From assembly GCA_009602725.1 (NCBI GenBank), contig WELB01000166.1, forward strand, positions 258,457 to 287,451: 28,995 nucleotides of DNA. Reading direction: 5' to 3'. Position numbers and translations under genes: made by a program. This document shows, piece by piece, positions 11,256-17,870 of the stretch. The notes under the pieces are model-generated. The model worked only from the letters and a program-made list of their open reading frames with translations. It made no database searches and was not told where the DNA came from. This DNA is from Spirogloea muscicola (lineage: Eukaryota > Streptophyta > Zygnematophyceae > Spirogloeales > Spirogloeaceae). Numbering within the stretch: the first letter of the stretch is position 1; every line of letters starts with the position of its first letter.

Positions 11256-11364
11256 TTTCTTTCTAATACACGATCTCTCCTCCTCGCCCTGGAGGGGCCG
11301 GAAGGCTCTTGCCCTCACCTCACCCCCCTCCCCCTCCCTCCCTCCTCGCCCTCTCCCTCTTTGC

Positions 11365-11675
11365 ATCAGAAAGCTGGTCGAGCCTTAGCTGGTGGCTCAA
11401 GAGCTTGTCGATTGCCGCCCGGTATTCGGGCATCAATCAGCGACCTCTAGGCGGCAGAGCCCTCGCTGCTGCCTCTGGCTCTGGCCAGGGGACCCACTTC
11501 CAGGAGCCCAGCATCTCTGATCTGCGGCTGCTTAGCAGGGGTTACTGAGTGTCTCGTAGCTGCTTTGTTTCTGTTTCTTAGCGCTTCCCCTGGCCCCCTT
11601 CTCGTACTCTGTTCATTCTTTTTCGGGCTGGTTGTTCCAGCCCCTATTCTCAATGGGCGAGCACTTTCTTCCATT
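11365..11675 (+). mobile_element. LINE-like remnant with ORF end, 3' UTR and hairpin tail
   Basis: The frame contains GRALAAASGSGQGTHF and ends SDLRLLSRGY-stop at 11546-11548. It is followed by CTTCCCCTGGCCCCCTTCTC, GGGCTGG-TTGTT-CCAGCCCC and AATGGGCGAGCACTTTCTTC. This is one of the clearest joined ORF, UTR and hairpin copies, and it sets the order of parts in the family. Confidence 0.65.
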
Positions 11676-11739
11676 GGCCCCTTCTCGTCCTTCGTTCTTT
11701 TTCCGGTCTCCGTATTATGTAGCTCAGTTTAGTTCGCCC

Positions 11740-12175
11740 TAGACTGCCTGAAGAGTGTATCGGCTTGAATTAGCCTCCATTTCATTTCATGCGCCCCGCG
11801 CGCCTTCTCTCTTTTTCTTTTTTTTCTTTGGGCTCTTTCCAGCCCATATCCTCAATGGGCGAGCCCTTTCCCTTCTTCCGCCACGGGCAGCAGGGCGAGC
11901 AGCCTGGCTTCAATGTCGCCGGGTCCCTCGCTCACGTCTTCTGGATGCGCTTGGCCATCTCTTTGCAGCGGTCCCTTGCCTTTCTTCTTGCCTTCGCGGT
12001 TCACTTGCGCAGGCCGCGCTTTTCCAGCCCCTTATCCTCAATGGGCGAGCACTTCCTTCTTTAGCGGCGGCCTCCGGCTTCCGTCAGGGCGACGTCTTTC
12101 CGCCTGCGAGCTAATCAGAGAAAACGCTCGCCCATAGAAGAGAAGGCTGGCTAATCCGACTAGAGCATCGTCTGA
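11740..12175 (+). mobile_element. Nested LINE-like remnants; ORF copy broken by tail insertions
   Basis: The left part (11755-11810) is another 3' UTR type (TCGGCTTGAATTAGCCTCC, ATTTCATTTCATGCG, CGCGCGCCTTCTCT), also found at 24590 and 25065. Then comes a tail copy at 11830-11875. An ORF copy follows from about 11943 (MRLAISLQRS, GRALAAASGFRQGDV). It is split by the 37-bp unit at 12022-12058 and, further on, by a minus-strand tail piece at about 12115-12170. Confidence 0.6.
12022..12058 (+). mobile_element. 37-bp half-hairpin insertion inside a retroelement ORF
   Basis: Starts at TTCCAGCCCC and ends GGGCGAGCACTTCCTT. CTT occurs at 12019-12021 and again at 12059-12061. Removing the unit and one CTT rejoins CGC-GCT-TTA-GCG-GCG, restoring the G-R-A-L-A-A-A-S-G-F frame seen in sister copies. 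Confidence 0.7.
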
Positions 12176-12185
12176 CTAGAGATTA

Positions 12186-12312
12186 CCGAGAGTCCCCTTT
12201 GTAGTGTCGTCCTTTTTCAGCACCTCTTTCTTTGGCTTTGAACATTGTCCATTCTTTTTGGGTTGGCTTTGCCAGCCCCTCTTCTCAATGGGCGAGCACC
12301 TTCTTCCTTTGC
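12186..12312 (+). mobile_element. Repeat 3' UTR with hairpin tail
   Basis: It runs from CCGAGAGTCCCCTTTGTAGT through TTGTCCATTC and the hairpin GGGTTGG-CTTTG-CCAGCCCC to GGGCGAGCACCTTCTTC. The stem has a G-T wobble in place of G-C. Confidence 0.6.
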
Positions 12313-12344
12313 TGATGTCTTAGTCCTTAGCTCCCCGGCTCCTT

Positions 12345-12530
12345 CAGACCTTGTCCATTCCTTTGGGCTGGCCTCTCCCAGCCACCAGTCAATGTGGCCG
12401 CGCTTGCTTCTTCTATTGATTGCTGTGAGTTGGCCAGCCCAGGAAAGGGAAGTGCTCGGCCATAGAGAGGAGGGGCTGGGCAAACAAAGCCAGCCCACAG
12501 AATGGACAAAACCCAAAGAGCCAAGAAAGG
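12345..12530. mobile_element. Two opposed hairpin-tail copies
   Basis: A plus-strand copy (CCTTGTCCATTCCTTTGGGC, then TGGCCTCTCCCAGCC) at about 12345-12400 is followed by a minus-strand copy at 12436-12530, whose minus-strand reading is TTTTGTCCATTC...GGGCTGG...CCCAGCCCC. Confidence 0.55.
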
Positions 12531-12574
12531 TGCCGAAAAGAAAAGCACACAGTTACACAGCAGCTAGACACGAG

Positions 12575-12785
12575 ACGACGGCAAAGGAAAGCTCAGTACC
12601 CACGGGTGAGCAGCAGCTAGTCCGAGTAACTCGCAGCCGGAAAGAGAGAGAACGAAGTGCGAAGGGGCCAGAAAGCCTGGACACTCTCTGACCTAAGGCT
12701 GCTCAACAGGGTATGTTGAGCACCCAGTGGCTTGAGTCGCTGTGTGCTTTAGCGCCTTGCTGGCCCCTTCGAAATGCATTCGTAT
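12575..12785. mobile_element. Two decayed LINE-like ORF ends
   Basis: On the minus strand 12575-12640 reads as a decayed ASYSD..LLLTRGY-stop. On the plus strand 12675-12722 reads LSDLRLLNR and a stop, followed by GTGTGCTTTAGCGCCTTGCT, the family 3' UTR. Confidence 0.5.
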
Positions 12786-13036
12786 TTTTTCTCGGCTGGC
12801 CATTGACAACCGTCGCCCTCTACTGGAAGAGTCTCTCAATCTGGCTGCTGGCGAAGTAAAATCCTCCAAAGAGTACAGCTCTTCCAACGTAAGGCAGTGA
12901 GAGAAAAACTCTCCAGGCAAGCCCAAAGAAGTGAGCACAAAGGAAAGTACAAAGAAGTAAATTAATTTCAAACGGGCGAGGGCTGTGAGAAGGGCCGGAA
13001 GGAGCGATACTAGTCTCCGAGACGTCAGCAAGAGGC

Positions 13037-13160
13037 GCTCAATAACCTCGAGTCAGCAAGTGTAAGTCGGAAAACTAGAGGGCGAAAAGGCGTTGCCGTG
13101 ACGGAACCTGGAGGCAGCAGCCAAGGCGTGAGCTGCACGAAAACCGATGGCAATGCTAAG
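13037..13160 (-). mobile_element. Decayed LINE-like ORF C-terminus
   Basis: The minus strand reads a decayed FRAAHALAAASRFR segment and a TCGAGGTTATTGAG end, homologous to the copies at 13866 and 25391. Confidence 0.5.
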
Positions 13161-13224
13161 GACCGCTGCAGGGATATCGGAAGGGCCATCCTCTAAACTG
13201 GAAGAGTCTTCACCTGTAAGATTT

Positions 13225-13765
13225 GAGCAAGCGGCCCGACGGATTGAAGCTGGGCTGCTCGCTCTGCTGTTCCAAGTGGGGCGAGGGCTGTGAACAGCTG
13301 CTGCTGCGGCTGCTGACTCGGGATAACCAGAAGAGAAGACGCTTCCAGTAGAGGATTACTAAGCTCCCATTCGCGTTAGTCTCTTGCATAGGAAGTGGCC
13401 CTTGCCTGAAAGGGGCAAGGGCTGTGAACGGCCAGCCCGAAAAGAAGTGACAAGGTCTGAAGGGGCCAATTAGCGCTTCCCCAAAGAAATCTAGACGCTT
13501 CCAGGAAGAAAAACGCTGCCAGGAGTGGGCGGTGGCTGTGAGAGAACATGGCTCTCCCGATGGGGGCGAGGGGCTGTGAGAGGCCAGCCCAGGAAGAAGA
13601 AGTCCCTGGCTCACGCCGTGCACTTGCGAGCCGGCCGCGCTTCGGCTGCTTCTGGGTCTCGTCGGCGTGCCTCTTCTCTCTTTTCGAAGTGGCTCTCCCA
13701 ATGGGGGCAGTGGCTGTGGTAAGCCAGCCCGAAGATATATGACAAGGTTCGAAGGGGCCAAACTA
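13225..13765 (-). mobile_element. Cluster of minus-strand hairpin-tail copies
   Basis: At least four partial copies occur, near 13268-13290, 13425-13470, 13555-13600 and 13695-13765. They are recognised by GGGGCGAGGGCTGTGA or similar followed by GGCCAGCCC, and by GACAAGGT-TGAAGGGGCC. No functional gene seen. Confidence 0.5.
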
Positions 13766-13865
13766 CGAAGGGGCCAAAATTGCTATATCAGAACTGGGGT
13801 AGGACGAACCACTCAAATAGCTACTGAGTGTAGGAGCCGCAGAATGGCTAGCTGCCCTTTTCCGG

Positions 13866-14040
13866 AAGGCGACTCGCTTGGCCATTTCCTTGCAGAGGTC
13901 CCTTGCCTTTGCTGTCCACCCGCGTGCAGGCCGGGCCTTGGCTGCTGCTTCCGGTTTCCGTCAGGACAATCCGCCTGCTAGTTACTCTGACTTGCACTTA
14001 GTGACTTGAGGTTACTGAGAGCCCCCTTTACTAGACCACA
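13866..14040 (+). mobile_element. LINE-like ORF C-terminus, frameshifted
   Basis: It reads TRLAISLQRSLAFAV, then RAGRALAAASGFRQ, then shifts frame before the end GTTACTCTGACTTGCACTTA and TTGAGGTTACTGAGAGCCCC. Confidence 0.55.
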
Positions 14041-14167
14041 CAGCTATGCACGAGACTACAGCGGAGGGCTTAGTGAACCCAGGTTAGCAGCAGCAACGGA
14101 GTAACCTGGAAAGAAGCTCACTTCTGTGAACAGCCAGCCCGAAATGAATTGACAAGGTCAGAAGAGG

Positions 14168-14690
14168 CGCTCGGCGCTCAGCGCTCGCAGCCCGGGCCAA
14201 GGAGTTGAAGTATGCTGACATCCACGGGGGGACGAGTTTATCCCGCTCGCCATCGACACCGACAGTGCGGTGGGCGCTCGGTGGCTCGAGCTGCTCAACC
14301 AGCTCGCGCACCACGCCATCTCCCGCCGCTACCATGGGGAGCCGGTGGGCTTCCACGTTGCTGGCTCGCTCGCACAGGTGTATCGAATGCGCCTGTCCGT
14401 CTCGCTGGAGAGGTCCATGGCTCCCGCGTTGCATTTGCGTGCCGGTCGTGCCCTCGATGCGGCCTCTGGCTCTGGCCTGGGACTCGCTACCAGGAGCCCA
14501 GTTTCTCCGACCTGCGGCTGCTCAGCAGGGTTTTACTGGGTTTCCCGTTGCGTCGTCTTGTCTAGCTGTGTCAACATGCTTGTCGGCATAGTTTTAACCT
14601 GGCTCTTTGGATTTTGTCCATTCTAGTCGGGCTGGCATCTGGGTCTGCCAGCCCCTCAGTCTGCTTTGTTTCTTTGTGTGCTTGTTTTTC
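14168..14690 (+). pseudogene. Longest LINE-like ORF C-terminal remnant with 3' UTR
   Basis: The frame reads AKELKYADIHG, breaks at a G6 run near 14224-14229, then DEFIPLAIDTDSAVGARWLE, LLNQLAHHAIS, YRMRLSVSLERSMAPALHLR and AGRALDAASGSG. A second shift near 14475 and loss of the stop follow. The F-x-P-L-A block, the LL..LA block and the R-x-R-L-x-x-S-L-x-R-S block resemble the tail that follows the RT domain in several non-LTR retrotransposons. No RT or endonuclease motif is present, so the class assignment is inference. The 3' UTR and a hairpin with an enlarged loop follow at 14620-14660. Confidence 0.55.
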
Positions 14691-14699
14691 TGAGCGCTT

Positions 14700-14790
14700 C
14701 CCCTGGCCCCCTTCTTGTACTCTCTTCACTCTTCCTTTTTGGGCTGGCTTTTCCAGCCCCTATCCTCAATGGGCGAGCACTTTCTTCCTC
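14700..14790 (+). mobile_element. LINE-like 3' UTR and hairpin tail
   Basis: CCCCTGGCCCCCTTCTTGTA leads to GGGCTGG-CTTTT-CCAGCCCC and AATGGGCGAGCACTTTCTTC, nearly identical to the tails at 6613 and 11625. Confidence 0.65.
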
Positions 14791-14804
14791 TGCCAGCCCC
14801 TCTT

Positions 14805-14886
14805 AGCCGCAGGTCGGAGATGCTAGGCTCGTGGAAGTGGGTCCCCTGGCCGGAGCCAGAGGCAGCAGCGAGGAGCGAGGGCTCTG
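14805..14886 (-). mobile_element. Inverted LINE-like ORF fragment
   Basis: The minus strand matches the segment coding SGSGQGTHF and EPSISDL, in opposite orientation to the copy that begins immediately to its right, giving a head-to-head junction at about 14886. Confidence 0.6.
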
Positions 14887-15200
14887 CCACACCATCGCCC
14901 ATCGCTTCCATGGGGAGCCGGTCGACTTCCCTGCAGTCGGGTCGCTGGCAAGTGTATCGAATGCGCCTGGCCGTCTCGCTGCAGAGGTCTATGGCCCGGG
15001 CGTTGCAGCTTCGTGCCGGCAGAGCCCTCGCTGCTGCCTCTGGCTCTGGCCAGGGGACCCACTTCAACGAGCCTAGCCTCTCCGACCTGCGGCTGCTTAG
15101 CAGAGGTTACTGAGTGATTCTCCTGTAGCTCTTTGGATTTTGTCCATTCTTTTTTGGCTGGCTTCTGCCAGCCCCTCTCTTCTATGGGCGAGCACCTTCT
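14887..15200 (+). mobile_element. LINE-like ORF end, 3' UTR and hairpin
   Basis: The frame YRMRLAVSLQRSMARALQLR then AGRALAAASGSGQGTHF and SDLRLLSRGY-stop (stop at 15111-15113) is intact. Next come TTTTGTCCATTC, the hairpin GGCTGGC-TTCT-GCCAGCC and ATGGGCGAGCACCTTCTTC. Confidence 0.65.
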
Positions 15201-15404
15201 TCTTTGCCGGCACGAAGGTGCAACGCCCAAGAAGCAGGTGCCGGCCACCAGCCGCAGCGTGGGCGGCGCCGTGCCGTACGCCGGCAAGGCCGCCGCCAGA
15301 CGCGCGCGTGCCGACGCGCTGGGCCCCACTTGATGCAGCCAGTGCCTTGCGGCTGCAGACTCCGGATCTACTCCCATCCTGCTGTAGCCACCTGCATAAG
15401 AGAA
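15201..15404 (+). other. GC-rich stretch with short open frame, not assigned
   Basis: A frame with KKQVPATSRSVGGAVPYAGK and an Arg/Ala-rich end before TGA at about 15332 looks protein-like. It has no start, no recognised domain and sits within the repeat field; it may be an internal part of a retroelement. Confidence 0.3.
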
Positions 15405-15660
15405 AGCGCGGCCAGATTGACTGGTGGCTGGGAAAGGCCAGCCCAAAAAAATGGACAAGGTCTGAGGGAGCTTGAGTGCGAACGACTAGGACTAAGCATA
15501 AGAAGTGAGCTCTTCTAAAAGCCATTAAAAGCTTGTCGATACGTTTGGGCTGGCTGTTCACAGCCCCTCCCCCCCTTGCTACATTCTCTTTTTGCTGGAA
15601 GGAAGACTCTTCCAGTTAAGGGCGATGGCTGTGGTTGGCCAGCCCAGGAAAAGGGATGCA
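15405..15660. mobile_element. Three hairpin-tail pieces in mixed orientation
   Basis: A minus copy is at 15405-15470 (GACTGGTGGCTGGGAAAGGC, then CAGCCC and ATGGACAAGGTC). A plus piece lies at 15545-15575 (GGGCTGGCTGTTCACAGCCC) and a minus piece at 15618-15655. Confidence 0.55.
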
Positions 15661-15715
15661 TGCATATATTCCGCATGAGCCAGTAAATCCACTTGCACAG
15701 CAGTGTGGGTTTAGT

Positions 15716-16160
15716 TCACCTCACGGGGCCTGAACGCCCCATGGACAGCAGACCAGCTGGCTCGACGTACTCCAGCGGCATGCGCGGCGTGTTGTATCCC
15801 GCCGCCACGGGCAGCACGAGCAGCCGTGCGTGCAACTCCATGTGCCCGTTCATGCCTTGCTGCAAATGTAGCCATACGCCTCTTGGAAGTCCAATTTTAG
15901 TCACCTCACCTGCACCTGCGTATTTGCGCTTTTGCGCCTTGGACACTATCCACAGTCGTGCCCTCCACACTCTTAAGTCCCACAAATCACAGATGCAGGT
16001 GCAGGTAATAGAGGTCCTCAGAGCCGCTAGCTGCGGCCTTAAGGTTAATCCTCCGACGCAGCTTGCCAGTACATACTTCCCACTCCTGCAGCAGCCTCAA
16101 GCGGCCGGCGGTGGCAGATAAGGTGCGGGCAGCAATGCGGCATGTCACTAGATTCCAGAG
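15716..16160 (-). CDS. 3' end of an unrecognised gene (last two exons)
   Basis: The last exon, 15859-15716, follows a TTTGCAG acceptor and codes 47 residues (GMNGHMELHARLLVLPVAAG, then YNTPRMPLEYVEPAGLLSMG and RSGPVR) before TGA. An upstream exon ending at 16077 with a GTATGT donor reads RIAARTLSATAGRLRLLQEW plus E; its 5' border is uncertain, roughly 16160 or at the CAG near 16087. Phases agree. The peptide looks like the C-terminus of a real protein, but I do not recognise the family. Earlier exons should lie upstream on the minus strand, before the end of the TBC gene. Confidence 0.45.
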
Positions 16161-16984
16161 CCATGTCAACGCTTACTGTACTCGCCTCAAGTTGTTGCCG
16201 TTTTTATCCGTATTACTCCGCAAGCAACATGAGCGTGGGACAAGCATTTCAGCACCTGGATACCGTGAAATGCTGCAACTGCTGAAACACAGTACAAAAG
16301 GGCGACACTAAGAGAGGCCAGGCTCAGAGGGTTGGAGGATGCAGAGGAAGTACTACGAGCAGGTGAAATGAGCTGTGTCCGACTCATCCTCTATATGCAA
16401 TCAGCAGTCGTATGTTGGTGCTATGGTCTCGTGGGTCGCGACAAAGGTTTTGTCTTTCTGCGAGCCATGGCTTGGGATTGGCTTGAGATGTTCGGAGGGG
16501 TGCAAGAAGCAGAATGAGCCTGTGGCACCCTGGCATTGGATTGCCTTACCAAGGCTGCTCTTCAGATCCCTGCACATTCACTTGAGGCCGTGCTCTCCTC
16601 CATTGTGTACCCATAAGTGGCGGTGCAAAACAGTCACATGCAATGCTGTGCGAGCAGCAGCAGCATGTGGCAACCTTCCACAGACCACGAAATTTCATGC
16701 ATAGACAAAATCTGCACTGAATCAATAGTATCTCTCCCACAAGGGCTCCCATTTGTCAACCCCTCTGTTCAAATGGTGCCTACTGGCAATGGTAACATAG
16801 TAAATCAGCAATTTGGGCTTGGTAAGCATCATCTGACTCAGCCTAGTGGGCCGTGGAAGCGCTCCCTGCGATAACCAAGCCCAATGTATTGGGGTGGCCT
16901 GGTACATCGGGCTTGAATTTCCAATCTGGATGTGAGGTAACTGCTGCTGCGGAGCGCGCCCTAGCTATGGCTGCCACTCTCTGA
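16161..16984. other. Region with unresolved exons
   Basis: It probably holds upstream exons and introns of the minus-strand gene ending at 15716. One candidate mini-exon, 16569-16548, lies between a CAG and a GTAAGG on the minus strand (GSEEQP), but no homology supports it. Confidence 0.3.
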
Positions 16985-17230
16985 GTGAGGGTGGAGCTGT
17001 GCTGTCTGTGTAAATGTGTGACTGAGTGAAGGCGGAACCTGTGCTGTCTGTTTGACTATATGACTGAGTGAAGGTGGAGCTTGTGCTGTCTGTGTAACTG
17101 TCTGGCGAAATGAAGTTGGAACTTGTGCTGTCTTAGTGACTGTGTGGCTATCTTTGAGTGAGCTCGGAATCAGTGTGAGAGCGGAGCCTCAGCTGTCTGT
17201 GTGGCAGTGGGCTGATCTTTGTGTGAGGTC
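16985..17230. repeat. Degenerate minisatellite, about 50-bp unit
   Basis: A unit like GTGCTGTCTGTGTAACTGTG followed by TGACTGAGTGAAGGTGGA recurs four to five times (near 16995, 17040, 17087, 17122, 17190) with substitutions and small indels. Confidence 0.75.
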
Positions 17231-17648
17231 AAAATCTGTGCGCCGTCATGACGCTGCGTCTGAACTGCTGAGACAAGGGGCGGTCTGCTGGTCCTTCAGA
17301 GAAAGGGAAACGTCCAGTAGACAACTCTGAGTTGAGGAGACAAGAAGCGGAGGCTGCTGATTTGGACGACAGGAACAACAAGAGGAGCAGCCAGAGCAGA
17401 AAAGAATCAGTGCCAGGCTTCTCACAAGCAAGTAACATATCCTTACAGTCTCTGACCGCTTTGAGCTTGACAAGTGCCCAGTGTTCAATTTGGGCACCTG
17501 ACATGCACTTTCGCATGAAATTGGTTATAAGAGTGTATCTGCCACAGCTGCATTGCTTGCACCATTGCAACCAACCAGTTGCATGCTTAGAATGCCAACA
17601 CAATGAAAGAGGCGGTCCACAGCAGCGAACAAGCTTCCGTGTCTGAAT

Positions 17649-17653
17649 TTACA
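17649..17653 (-). promoter_or_regulatory. Possible TGTAA polyadenylation signal of the TBC gene
   Basis: TGTAA on the minus strand, about 218 nt after the stop codon. TGTAA is the usual green-algal signal, but a five-base match is weak evidence. Confidence 0.3.
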
Positions 17654-17717
17654 GGCGCTAGTCAGGACCACAAAGCAGCTGGAATATAGATAGCTGCTGT
17701 CCTCCAGCGCCTGTGCG

Positions 17718-17737
17718 CAATGACGTGTACGTCATTG
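17718..17737. repeat. CAATGACGT-GT-ACGTCATTG inverted repeat
   Basis: Two perfect 9-bp arms around a 2-bp spacer, each carrying TGACGT, the core bound by bZIP (TGA/CREB-type) factors. It lies 134 bp downstream of the TBC stop codon; any role is unknown. Confidence 0.7.
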
Positions 17738-17870
17738 TGTCACAGTGATGCAAAGCAAAGGGTACACGTCTGTTTTGTACAAAAGGTGATGAGTGCATAT
17801 ACAAATCCTCACATTGCTGTAGAGAGTCTGGATTGGAGCGCAGCATCTGTGGTGAAACACTTGATAGGGC

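Larger units (their letters stand above)
17231..17870. other. No gene recognised; presumed 3' UTR of the TBC gene at its right end
   Basis: No coding exon could be supported. The right part probably belongs to the 3' UTR of the minus-strand TBC gene and contains the ACGT palindrome at 17718-17737 and a possible polyadenylation motif at 17649-17653. Confidence 0.4.

Noticed and set aside
10244-11366. Long open frames crossing 10850-11106
   Set aside because: They run through the N gap, so the openness is an artefact; the left part is antisense to the PC-esterase first exon.
13210-13761. Minus-strand open frame of about 183 codons with PxxPLGEP-like repeats
   Set aside because: It is made of successive hairpin-tail copies (GGGCTGG, CCATTGGGAGAGCC); the repeated motif is the DNA repeat itself, not a protein.
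16332-16364. Possible plus-strand exon RMQRKYYEQ before a GTGAAA donor
   Set aside because: Short, no supporting neighbours, no recognised family; the surrounding genes are on the minus strand.
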